A stretch of 13,563 bases of DNA from DTU018 sp029550685 (lineage in GTDB: Bacteria; Bacillota; Syntrophomonadia; Syntrophomonadales; Syntrophomonadaceae). Positions within the stretch are counted from its first letter, which is position 1; each line of letters starts with the position of its first letter. The notes under the pieces are model-generated. The model was not told where the DNA came from. It made no database searches and saw only the letters and a program-made list of their open reading frames with translations. Both the position numbers and the translations under genes were made by a program. Location of the stretch: assembly GCA_035412805.1 (NCBI GenBank), contig DAONVO010000061.1, positions 1-13,563 on the forward strand, given 5' to 3'. Positions 6,842 to 13,504 of this stretch are shown here, piece after piece.

Positions 6842-6842
6842 G
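6825..6842. promoter_or_regulatory. inverted repeat over the -10 of the rightward promoter
   Basis: CAGAT (6825-6829) and ATCTG (6838-6842) are inverted around eight bases and cover the -10 hexamer. The position suits a repressor site, for instance for the TetR protein of this cluster. The half-sites differ from the TTCCAG dyad in the etfB promoter, so a shared regulator is not evident. Confidence 0.35.
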
Positions 6843-6860
6843 GAGTTAGGGGGAAGATTT

Positions 6861-7571
6861 ATGAGTGAGTTGATATTTATACGTCACGGGCAGGCTTCCT
6901 TTGGCCGGGGGGATTACGATGCTCTTTCTGACCGGGGCAAGGAGCAGGCCCTTCTAGTTGCCCAGTATTTATTGAACACCGGTGTATCATTTGATAAAGC
7001 TTATTCCGGGACCCTCAAACGTCAGGTGGATACTGCAGAGATTATCCTGGATTATTTGTGTGCCCATACTAGTGGAATTCCGGAACTCAGGAAGTTGGAA
7101 GGGCTGAACGAGTACCAGTTTGAGGGGGTAATCCAGCACTACCTTCCTATCGTAGCTGGAGAAGACGACTCTATTCATCCTCTGATCGAACAGTTTTACA
7201 CTGACAATAAGTCATTTCAATTGGTTTTTGACAGGATTACCACCAAGTGGCTTGCGGATGATACCGATCCGGATGGTGTAGAGGGCTGGAGCAGGTTTAA
7301 GGCTAGGGTTGAACAGGCCCTCCGTCTGATCACAGCGGAAATCGATAAAAACAGCCGGGTAATTATATTTTCCTCGGGAGGGGTGATTTCCACCGCTCTG
7401 CATCTGGCTACTGGTATGTCTCCCTATAATGCTATCCGCACCGGCTGGAGACTGGTTAACACCTCTATCACCAAGTTTGGGTATGGAAGATCAGGTCTTG
7501 TTCTGCACACTTTTAACAGCTACCCCCATCTGGAGTATTGCCAATCAGGTGAACTTATTACTTACAGGTAA
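6861..7571 (+). CDS. histidine phosphatase superfamily protein, second catalytic His replaced
   Basis: A 236-residue cytoplasmic protein of the phosphoglycerate mutase-like histidine phosphatase fold. The phosphate-accepting motif IFIRHGQASFG places H9 as nucleophile, with TLKRQVDTAEII (51-62) following as in the family and E84 in GLNEYQFEG as a possible acid. The usual second catalytic His, found in an SHGG-type motif, is absent: the sequence reads IIFSSGGVIS, with S171-S172 before the two glycines. I recall related proteins in fatty-acid catabolic clusters with a similar TSGG or SSGG motif, so this may define a subgroup rather than a dead copy. The start at ATG 6861 is set by AGGGGGAAG (6848-6856); the frame extends upstream to 6810 through the promoter. 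It is first in the cluster and ends 13 bases before the acyl-CoA dehydrogenase. Its substrate is unknown; a phosphorylated acyl-CoA intermediate is possible. Confidence 0.85.
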   Translation: MSELIFIRHGQASFGRGDYDALSDRGKEQALLVAQYLLNTGVSFDKAYSGTLKRQVDTAEIILDYLCAHTSGIPELRKLEGLNEYQFEGVIQHYLPIVAGEDDSIHPLIEQFYTDNKSFQLVFDRITTKWLADDTDPDGVEGWSRFKARVEQALRLITAEIDKNSRVIIFSSGGVISTALHLATGMSPYNAIRTGWRLVNTSITKFGYGRSGLVLHTFNSYPHLEYCQSGELITYR

Positions 7572-7584
7572 AGGAGGAGAGTTA

Positions 7585-8787
7585 ATGGATTTTGCAGTGT
7601 CTGATAAGATGAAGACCATTGTCGGTATGATAAACGAGTTTGTGGACAAAGAGCTGATACCCCTAGAACACGAGTTTCTTACCAGGGATTTCACCGAGAT
7701 GGAACCAGTATTGGAAGAAAAGCGCAGGATGGTCAAACAGATGGAACTGTGGGCACCTAACCAGGATAAGGAATATGGGGGCCTGGGTCTTAATCTGGTG
7801 GAGCATGGGTTGGTGTCAGAAGCTCTGGGCAGGACCCCTCTGGGGCATTATGTTTTTAACTGCCAGGCGCCGGATGCAGGGAATATGGAGATACTGCACA
7901 AGTACGGCACTGAGGAGCAGAAAGAAAAGTACCTGCGGCCGCTGATTGAGGGTAAAATACGCAGCTGCTTTTCTATGACCGAAGTAGAGATGCCCGGTTC
8001 TAATCCGGTCATGATGGAAACCACAGCTGTTAAAGACGGCGACGATTACGTAATTAACGGCCAAAAGTGGTACTCGACCGCCGCCGACGGCGCTCATTTT
8101 ACCATATGTATGGCGGTAACCAATCCCGACGCACCCCCTCACCAGCGGGCCAGTATGATAATTGTTCCCACCGGTACGCCAGGTTTCAATCTGGTAAGAA
8201 ACATCCCGGTAATGGGACACGCAGGCCGCGGATACTCCAGTCATGGTGAGGTGTTGTTCCAGTCCTGCCGGGTTCCCCAGAGCAACCTGTTAGGGCCAGA
8301 GGGCCAGGGATTTGCTATTGCCCAGGAAAGGTTAGGGCCGGGACGTATCCACCACTGCATGAGGTGGATCGGCGTTTGCAACCGGGCCTTTGAATTAATG
8401 TGCCGCCGGGTTAATGAGCGGGTGATAGCGCCTGATGGCAAGACTTTGGCTAGGCAGCAGCTCATCCAGGCCATGGTGGCCGAGTCAGCAGCTGAGATAC
8501 AGGCGGCCAAACTTATGACCTTGCACGCGGCCTGGAGGATCGACAACCTTGGTCAGAAAGCCGCCCGGGTGGACATATCACTGATCAAGTTTTTCGTGGC
8601 AAACGTGATGCAGCAGGTTGTAGACCGGGCTTTGCAGGTTCATGGCGGCCTGGGTATGACTGATGATACCATACTGGCTTACTTTTACAGGCATGAACGC
8701 GCCGCCCGGATATATGACGGTGCTGATGAAGTACACAAGATAAATGCGGGCAAGAGGATACTCAGAGAATATGAACCAAAAAATTAA
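7585..8787 (+). CDS. acyl-CoA dehydrogenase, ACAD10/ACAD11-like (LvaC-like)
   Basis: A 400-residue FAD enzyme with the complete acyl-CoA dehydrogenase fold. Marks are the flavin-contact motif CFSMTEVEMPGSN (128-140), INGQKWYST (157-165), VHGGLGMTDD (352-361), and a C-terminal ERAARIYDGADEVHK (371-385). The catalytic base position, Glu in the YEGT motif of medium-chain enzymes, is here D378 in YDGADEVHK, the DEVH form typical of the ACAD10/11 group. In ACAD11 and in Pseudomonas LvaC, members act on 4-phosphoacyl-CoA and release phosphate to give an enoyl-CoA. The partner kinase is encoded two genes downstream, which supports that reaction here; simple alpha-beta oxidation using the nearby ETF is the alternative. 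Start at ATG 7585 after a strong AAGGAGGAGA (7571-7580); the frame runs further upstream inside the phosphatase gene and is not used. Confidence 0.92.
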   Translation: MDFAVSDKMKTIVGMINEFVDKELIPLEHEFLTRDFTEMEPVLEEKRRMVKQMELWAPNQDKEYGGLGLNLVEHGLVSEALGRTPLGHYVFNCQAPDAGNMEILHKYGTEEQKEKYLRPLIEGKIRSCFSMTEVEMPGSNPVMMETTAVKDGDDYVINGQKWYSTAADGAHFTICMAVTNPDAPPHQRASMIIVPTGTPGFNLVRNIPVMGHAGRGYSSHGEVLFQSCRVPQSNLLGPEGQGFAIAQERLGPGRIHHCMRWIGVCNRAFELMCRRVNERVIAPDGKTLARQQLIQAMVAESAAEIQAAKLMTLHAAWRIDNLGQKAARVDISLIKFFVANVMQQVVDRALQVHGGLGMTDDTILAYFYRHERAARIYDGADEVHKINAGKRILREYEPKN

Positions 8788-8805
8788 AGAGGTTGGATTA
8801 AACCC

Positions 8806-9489
8806 ATGAATTACAGCGAGTTTAAAAAATTAGTTAATCTATCCAAGGAAGAAATATCAGGTCAAATATTGGAGCGGAACCGTAATTCCATAAAAGTTAA
8901 GAAGGAAAAGAAAGTGATCGACAACCTGATACGGATCATTGATGCTACTCTAGCCATCTGCAGTAAAAAGAGCTTCCAGGCCATGAGCATCAGGGATCTT
9001 TCTGCTGAATCAGGTCTGAGCCGGGGTGCGCTGTACTCTTACTTTACTAACAAGGAGGAACTGCTGGTTCTTATACAAACTCAGGGCCGGGAGATCGCCT
9101 ACCAGGTGCTTACCGATCAGATTGCCAAGGGAAGTGACCCTTTGGAGAAGCTAAGGCTGGCTATAAAGTCGCACATATATTTAAGTGAGGCCATGCGCAA
9201 CTGGTTCTACTTCACCTACATTGAGGCCAGAAACCTGCCCAAGGATGAACAGAAGCGAGCCATAGAAAGTGAGCTTCAGACGGAGAAAATCTTTATTGAT
9301 ATCATCAATGAAGGCGTCAAGGAACAAGTCTTCCGGGATGACAACGTGGTTCTGGCGGCTGCCGTGATTAAGGCCATGCTGCAGGACTGGTATCTCAAAC
9401 GTTGGAAATACAGGAGCCGCAAAGTGTCCGTAGACGAATATGCAGACTTTGTGATCCATGTAGCAGAGTCAATTTTGCTGATCAAATAA
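8806..9489 (+). CDS. TetR/AcrR family transcriptional regulator
   Basis: A 227-residue repressor-type protein. The DNA-binding domain spans about 39-85, with the helix-turn-helix MSIRDLSAESGLSRGALYSYF (start 60) followed by TNKEELLVLI. The rest (about 90-227) is a helical ligand-binding domain with no close family I can name. It carries an unusually long, lysine-rich N-terminal extension of about 40 residues ahead of the first helix, which could reach the DNA minor groove. It lies 18 bases after the acyl-CoA dehydrogenase and just before the phosphotransferase, inside the operon it presumably controls. By analogy to FadR-type TetR proteins, an acyl-CoA could be the inducer. The ribosome site GAGG (8789-8792) is 13 bases from the ATG, rather far, which would keep expression low. 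Confidence 0.9.
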   Translation: MNYSEFKKLVNLSKEEISGQILERNRNSIKVKKEKKVIDNLIRIIDATLAICSKKSFQAMSIRDLSAESGLSRGALYSYFTNKEELLVLIQTQGREIAYQVLTDQIAKGSDPLEKLRLAIKSHIYLSEAMRNWFYFTYIEARNLPKDEQKRAIESELQTEKIFIDIINEGVKEQVFRDDNVVLAAAVIKAMLQDWYLKRWKYRSRKVSVDEYADFVIHVAESILLIK

Positions 9490-9492
9490 TGT

Positions 9493-9500
9493 GAGGAGGG
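9493..9500 (+). promoter_or_regulatory. Shine-Dalgarno site deciding the kinase start
   Basis: GAGGAGGG lies five bases before ATG 9506. A GTG at 9491 in the same frame would put this ribosome site inside the coding region, so ATG 9506 is preferred. The site begins three bases after the tetR stop codon. Confidence 0.75.
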
Positions 9501-9505
9501 TTGGT

Positions 9506-10576
9506 ATGGGTGATGTGATGGATCGCGCCACTTCGATTAGGAGTGGTGAGGAAATTGATGCTCAAAAAGTGTTGGAATTTCTGCATGACCATATTCCTGG
9601 CCTGGAGGGCGAAATCGAAATTCTACAGTTTCCCAGTGGGTTTTCCAATCTTACCTACTTGGTGAAAGTCGGGAACCGGGAGATGGTGCTGCGCAGGCCG
9701 CCATTTGGCCGGAAGGCCAAGACCGCTCATGACATGAAGCGTGAGTATAAAATACTCAGTGCTCTGAAACCGGTATTTCCCTATTGTCCGCAGCCACTGG
9801 TGTATACCGAGGACGAATCTGTCATGGGATGTCCTTTTTATGTTATGGAACGCATACAGGGTATTATTCTGCGCCGGGATCTTCCCCAGGGAATGGAATT
9901 CAATGCTAAGGAAGCCCGCACCCTTAGCGAAAACCTGATCAAAGCGCAGAGCCACTTACATTCGGTGGATTACATTAAGGCGGGTTTGGCTGATTTCGGC
10001 AAACCCGAGGGTTATGTAAGGCGCCAGGTAGAGGGCTGGAGCGGCAGGTACCGGGATGCCAGGACCCCCGACGCTCCTGATTTTGAAAGGGTGATGCAGT
10101 GGCTGCACGACAAGATGCCTGGTGAATCCGGGCTTGTGGGGATAATACACAACGATTTTAAGTTTGATAACGCCGTGCTGAATCCCAGTGATCCCACTGA
10201 AATCATAGGTATCCTTGACTGGGAAATGGCAACCCTGGGTGACCCCCTGATGGATCTGGGTTCCTCGCTGGGATACTGGGTAGAGAAGGACGACCCGGAA
10301 GAAATGCAGGTCATCCGCACGATGCCGACCCATCTTGAGGGTATGCTTACCCGAAAGGAACAGTTTGCCCTTTATGGTGAACTGATGGGTATAAAAACAG
10401 ATAAATTCGATTTTTATTACTGCTTTGGTTTGTTCAGGCTGGCAGTCATCGCCCAGCAGATATACTATCGTTTCTACCACGGGCAAACCAAGGATCAACG
10501 ATTTGGCATGCTAATGGGCCCAATTAGAGCACTGGAAGCAACCGCACTAAAGGTTATTGAAAAGTCGGATCTGTAA
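9506..10576 (+). CDS. APH-family phosphotransferase, probable hydroxyacyl-CoA kinase (ACAD10/11 N-domain, LvaA-like)
   Basis: A 356-residue kinase-fold protein of the aminoglycoside phosphotransferase superfamily. The glycine-rich ATP region is FPSGFSNLTYLVKVGNREMV (42-61), followed by VLRRPP and a likely ATP-binding lysine. The catalytic loop is HNDFKFDN (215-222), with D217 as base and N222 binding metal, and the metal-binding motif is LDWEMATLGDP (237-247) with D238. The FKFDN and DWEMATLGDP patterns belong to the subgroup fused to acyl-CoA dehydrogenase in animal ACAD10 and ACAD11 and found as LvaA in Pseudomonas levulinate catabolism, not to antibiotic resistance enzymes. Those proteins phosphorylate the 4-hydroxyl of 4-hydroxyacyl-CoAs. 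The matching dehydrogenase is encoded in the same operon. No small LvaB-like gene is present. Exact substrate is inferred. Confidence 0.88.
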   Translation: MGDVMDRATSIRSGEEIDAQKVLEFLHDHIPGLEGEIEILQFPSGFSNLTYLVKVGNREMVLRRPPFGRKAKTAHDMKREYKILSALKPVFPYCPQPLVYTEDESVMGCPFYVMERIQGIILRRDLPQGMEFNAKEARTLSENLIKAQSHLHSVDYIKAGLADFGKPEGYVRRQVEGWSGRYRDARTPDAPDFERVMQWLHDKMPGESGLVGIIHNDFKFDNAVLNPSDPTEIIGILDWEMATLGDPLMDLGSSLGYWVEKDDPEEMQVIRTMPTHLEGMLTRKEQFALYGELMGIKTDKFDFYYCFGLFRLAVIAQQIYYRFYHGQTKDQRFGMLMGPIRALEATALKVIEKSDL

Positions 10577-10790
10577 TACACCAGATATCGAATTATCAAG
10601 CCCACGATATTCTCGCAGATTTGCACGCTTGCTCAAAAATGCACTTGTATTCCCATTAACGCTTTACCTTTCATTACTGTTACTAATTTCGAGTTGCCGG
10701 CAGTTTGGAAGCAGGATTGACCTGATATCCGCAGCCGGGGTTCATTCATCCGGAATTACTTAAAGAATCAAAGACAGGGGGAGGAATAAT
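10577..10790. other. intergenic stretch before the SDR gene
   Basis: This 214-base interval holds no convincing gene. A short open frame (10557-10763, TTG start, overlapping the kinase end) gives an unfamiliar 68-residue peptide and is not called. TTGACC (10717-10722) could be a -35 but lacks a good -10, so whether the SDR gene has its own promoter or depends on read-through is open. No terminator hairpin with a T-run was found. Confidence 0.4.
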
Positions 10791-11555
10791 ATGATAGTAG
10801 ACTTCAGGTTAGATGGAAAGGTAGCCCTGGTGACCGGGGCCAGCCGCGGCATTGGCGCGAGCATAGCCAAAGCCTTGGCTGAGTACGGTGCTGAAGTTAT
10901 CATTACCAACAAAACCATGGAAGGGCTGCCGGAAGTAGAGGAAGCTATCAAGACCGCTGGCGGTAAAGCAGTTTCCAAGGTATGTCACAATGGTGTCCTG
11001 GGTGACATTGAAAACTTGTTCAAGTTTATCGCCTCAACCTACGGCAAGCTTGATATCCTGGTGAATAATGCTGCCATGAACTTCTACTTTGGCAACATTA
11101 TCGATGCCTCTGAGGATGTATGGAACAAGACCATGGAGGTGAACTTGAAAGGTACCTTTTTTATGTGCCAGTACGGAGCCCGGCTTATGATGAAAAACGG
11201 TGGCGGTTCCATAATCAACGTGGCCTCTATTAATGGTATCAGGCCTGCGGCTATGCAGGGTGTATACTCAATAACCAAGGCCGGGGTTATTGCTCTGACC
11301 AAATCCTTCGCCAAGGAATTGGCTCATGAGAACATCAGGGTAAACGCGCTGCTCCCAGGACTAACAGACACCAAGTTCACGTCCGTGATGATTGACAACG
11401 AAGAACTAATGGAGAAAGTCCTGTTACCGCAGATACCGCTGCACCGGGCTGCACAGCCGGACGAGATGTGCGGAGCCGTGATTTATCTTGCTTCTGATGC
11501 CTCATCATATACCACCGGTGCCACCATAGTTGTGGACGGAGGGGCTTTGGCCTAG
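10791..11555 (+). CDS. short-chain dehydrogenase/reductase (SDR)
   Basis: A 254-residue classical SDR using NAD(H) or NADP(H). The Rossmann motif TGASRGIG is at 15-22, NNAA at 92-95, and the catalytic residues are N118, S146, Y159 and K163 (Y-S-I-T-K). The C-terminal ATIVVDGG is typical of the FabG/3-hydroxyacyl group and of DHRS4-like carbonyl reductases. N40 and K41 at the end of beta-2, with no acidic residue there, lean towards NADP. In the context of the hydroxyacyl-CoA cluster it could oxidise the 3-hydroxyacyl-CoA product or interconvert a 4-keto and 4-hydroxy group. GGGGGAGG (10777-10784) lies six bases before the ATG. It is separated from the kinase gene by 214 bases, so it may be a distinct transcript. 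Confidence 0.88.
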   Translation: MIVDFRLDGKVALVTGASRGIGASIAKALAEYGAEVIITNKTMEGLPEVEEAIKTAGGKAVSKVCHNGVLGDIENLFKFIASTYGKLDILVNNAAMNFYFGNIIDASEDVWNKTMEVNLKGTFFMCQYGARLMMKNGGGSIINVASINGIRPAAMQGVYSITKAGVIALTKSFAKELAHENIRVNALLPGLTDTKFTSVMIDNEELMEKVLLPQIPLHRAAQPDEMCGAVIYLASDASSYTTGATIVVDGGALA

Positions 11556-11561
11556 ATTTAT

Positions 11562-11645
11562 ACAGGGGGACGGTTTTCCTGTTTTAGCTGTTTTGGTATG
11601 GTATACAGCGAAGGTCACCAGATATAGCCGTTCCCCCCCTTTTTT
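11562..11645 (+). terminator. REP-like inverted pair ending in a T-run; candidate terminator of the SDR gene
   Basis: GGGGGACGG (11565-11573) pairs with CCGTTCCCCC (11628-11637) with one bulged base, and six T follow (11640-11645). The left copy also folds on itself (ACAGG 11562-11566 with CCTGT 11577-11581). From memory, ACAGGGGGACGGTTnTnCTGT is a common dispersed repeat in clostridial and other anaerobe genomes, often in inverted pairs. The T-run overlaps the stop codon of the convergent dehydrogenase gene, so the structure separates two converging genes. The loop of about 55 bases is long for an efficient terminator. Confidence 0.5.
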
Positions 11646-12687
11646 AGGGAACCACCATTACTTTGATGCAGTTGTCTTTCTTATCTGCAAACATATGATA
11701 GCCTTCGATTATTTGCTCAAGCTTTATGGTATGTGTAATCAGAGGAGTTACATCCAAACGTTTTTCCTCAATCAAGGTCAGTAATCGTTTCATATTAACC
11801 AAAGGTACCAGGCCGCCTCGCAGAGTCAAGTTTTTTAACATAAACTTCATCATGGGAAATTCTAAACTGGCCGTTCCCATGCCAACTACCGACACCGTAC
11901 CGCCTGGGGCAGTACAAGTAATGCAGTCTTTTAGAATACTAGGCAGACCTACGGCATCAACAGTTAAGTTAACCCCCACACCCAGAGTAGCCGCTTTGAT
12001 TTCTTTAACCACATTGACCCGTTCAGGATTCAATAGATGGGTCGCTCCCAGCTGAGCACCAACTTCCAGGCGGTAATCTTCAATATCCACCAAGAAGATT
12101 TTAGCCGGGCTGAACAACCGGGCACAGGCTACTGCACACAGCCCTACCGGTCCAGCTCCAAAAACCGCTATATTGTCGCCGGGACGAGGAGAACCATTTT
12201 CTATGGCGAACAGACCGGTGGACAGTACGTCACCTACCAGCAAAGCTGCCTTGTCGTCAACTGAAGGCGGGATTTTAGCCAGACAAGCATCTGCATGGGG
12301 CACTCTTACATAGTGAGCCTGGGCGCCGGGAAGATTGCCCATCATTAAACCTGCGCCAAACATTCCTTTAACCGTCAAGCAATTATTTACCCGTCCTGCT
12401 TGACAATTAACACAGGTACCGCAAAAGGGGTTGGCCGGAACCGCTACCCGGTCCCCTTTCTGGAAGGAGCGGACCTGTGAACCTACCTCTATTATCTCGC
12501 CGACAAACTCATGACCCAGGATAAAATCAGGGATGCTGGGAAGATGGCCTTTCCAAAAATGCACATCACTTCCGCAGATGGAAGAGGCCGTTACCCGAAC
12601 AATTACATCACCACCGTCTTGAAGGGTTGGGTCGGGTGTATCCTCTAAAGAGAGTTGCTGCTGCTCCCTCAAAAACAGTGCTTTCAT
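11644..12687 (-). CDS. zinc-dependent alcohol dehydrogenase (secondary alcohol / sorbitol dehydrogenase type)
   Basis: A 347-residue medium-chain dehydrogenase with two zinc sites. Catalytic zinc ligands appear as C38 (SICGSD), H59 and E60 (LGHEFVGE), and D153 in GDVLSTG. The Cys-His-Asp set recalls thermophilic secondary alcohol dehydrogenases. The structural zinc site is complete: C89, C92, C95 and C103. The nucleotide fold has GAGPVG (177-182) with D201 at the end of beta-2 (LVDIED), which favours NAD over NADP. Substrate cannot be fixed; sorbitol, threonine, butanediol and secondary alcohols are all within the family. The start is supported by AAGGAGG seven bases before the ATG. It converges on the SDR gene and is followed upstream by about 100 AT-rich bases with no clear promoter. 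Confidence 0.9.
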   Translation of the reverse strand: MKALFLREQQQLSLEDTPDPTLQDGGDVIVRVTASSICGSDVHFWKGHLPSIPDFILGHEFVGEIIEVGSQVRSFQKGDRVAVPANPFCGTCVNCQAGRVNNCLTVKGMFGAGLMMGNLPGAQAHYVRVPHADACLAKIPPSVDDKAALLVGDVLSTGLFAIENGSPRPGDNIAVFGAGPVGLCAVACARLFSPAKIFLVDIEDYRLEVGAQLGATHLLNPERVNVVKEIKAATLGVGVNLTVDAVGLPSILKDCITCTAPGGTVSVVGMGTASLEFPMMKFMLKNLTLRGGLVPLVNMKRLLTLIEEKRLDVTPLITHTIKLEQIIEGYHMFADKKDNCIKVMVVP

Positions 12688-12790
12688 ACTTATTCCTCCT
12701 TCTGGAAATGTTTACTTATTTTAATATTAATGCCTGTGCCATTATGTGGAAATACCCCAAATACAATATTAAGCAAATTAGCAGATACGA

Positions 12791-13360
12791 TTAATCATGA
12801 TCTGAAAAAGTTAAGTATTGGCTTAAACTGCGAGTGCGGTAGCCGCGTTTGTTTATTTCCTGCAGAATTATGGGCAAGGCCTGGGTGGTAGAAGAGGAAA
12901 CTTCGTGCAATATAACGATGGCTCCGGGGCGAAGATTCATTAAAACGTGGTCTATAATCTGTTCAGGAGTAGACCTGTAATCGCGGGGATCTACAGACCA
13001 CATGACATTCCACTGAAATCCGGCCGAAGCCGCTGCCTGCAGGACCTTATTATTGTAAGCTCCATTAGGGGGACGAAAGTAAGGCCAGAACTGACCGGTA
13101 GCCTTTTGGATCAACATTTTGGTTCTCTCCAACTGCTGGACAATTTGCAGCTGCGGTAATGTGGTCAGACTAATATGATCATAACTGTGAACGCCGATAT
13201 CATGTCCGCCCTGGTAAATTTGCGGCAGCAGATCTGGATAAAGTTCGGCTTGTTTGCCCAAAATAAACCAGACGGCTTGACTGTTGTATCTTTTTAATGC
13301 TGCCAGTGCCAGAGGAGTAAAGACTGGTTCCGGACCATCATCAAAGGAGAGAAATACCAC
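12791..13360 (-). CDS. polysaccharide deacetylase (NodB domain), 5' end uncertain
   Basis: The frame from GTG 13360 gives 189 residues covering a NodB-type carbohydrate esterase domain, which removes acetyl groups from N-acetylglucosamine in peptidoglycan or chitin-like polymers. Motifs: SFDDGP (5-10) with D7/D8, HSYDH (58-62) with metal ligands H58 and H62, FRPPNGAYN (95-103), WSVDPRDY (121-128), and VILHE (149-153) with H152. The GTG cannot be the real start: the same frame continues upstream as IPTVRFIETTEK, the usual lead-in to the first strand of this family, and GTG would leave no Shine-Dalgarno site. No ATG, GTG or TTG lies in that upstream part before a stop at 13426-13424. See the entry at 13361-13431. 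No signal peptide is visible as it stands. It lies about 100 bases upstream of the dehydrogenase gene on the same strand. Confidence 0.85.
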   Translation of the reverse strand: MVFLSFDDGPEPVFTPLALAALKRYNSQAVWFILGKQAELYPDLLPQIYQGGHDIGVHSYDHISLTTLPQLQIVQQLERTKMLIQKATGQFWPYFRPPNGAYNNKVLQAAASAGFQWNVMWSVDPRDYRSTPEQIIDHVLMNLRPGAIVILHEVSSSTTQALPIILQEINKRGYRTRSLSQYLTFSDHD

Positions 13361-13431
13361 CTTTTCAGTAGTCTCTATAAAACGAACCGTAGGAATAGCT
13401 ATGCAAACACACCTTCTTTTAAACTAGTCAT
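13361..13431 (-). other. 5' extension of the deacetylase gene through a likely frameshift
   Basis: An ATG at 13431-13429, preceded by GGTGGG (13445-13440) at eight bases, opens MTSLKEGVFA and then stops at 13401-13399. At codons three to five the sequence is T-TTA-AAA (13423-13417), a textbook -1 slippery heptamer. Slipping back one base there enters the deacetylase frame and yields MTSLKRRCVCIAIPTVRF followed by IETTEKVVFLSF, a protein of about 213 residues. One extra A in the A-run would have the same result, so a homopolymer error or a real one-base deletion is the simpler explanation. The alternative of starting at ATA 13402 after AGAAGGTG (13417-13410) is less likely. Confidence 0.5.
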
Positions 13432-13476
13432 TGCATCTTCCCACCAAGTATACACGACTGATACTAATCTCTGTTG

Positions 13477-13504
13477 ATAATACATATGATACAATTACCG
13501 TTAA
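13477..13504 (-). promoter_or_regulatory. candidate promoter of the deacetylase gene
   Basis: On the minus strand TTAACG (13504-13499) and TATTAT (13482-13477) are 16 bases apart, about 45 bases upstream of the ATG at 13431. The -10 matches five of six positions; the -35 matches four. The remaining bases to the window end hold a small inverted repeat, AATGAC (13541-13546) with GTCATT (13557-13562), and no gene. Confidence 0.3.

Noticed and set aside
9956..10498. 180-residue open frame antisense to the kinase
   Set aside because: Shadow of the strongly conserved kinase frame; no ribosome site or family features.
9506..10576. aminoglycoside resistance phosphotransferase
   Set aside because: Same fold, but the FKFDN and DWEMATLGDP forms and the acyl-CoA dehydrogenase neighbour point to the ACAD10/11-type kinase group.
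10557..10763. 68-residue frame between the kinase and SDR genes with a hydrophobic stretch
   Set aside because: TTG start overlapping the kinase end, composition unlike the neighbours, and no recognisable family.
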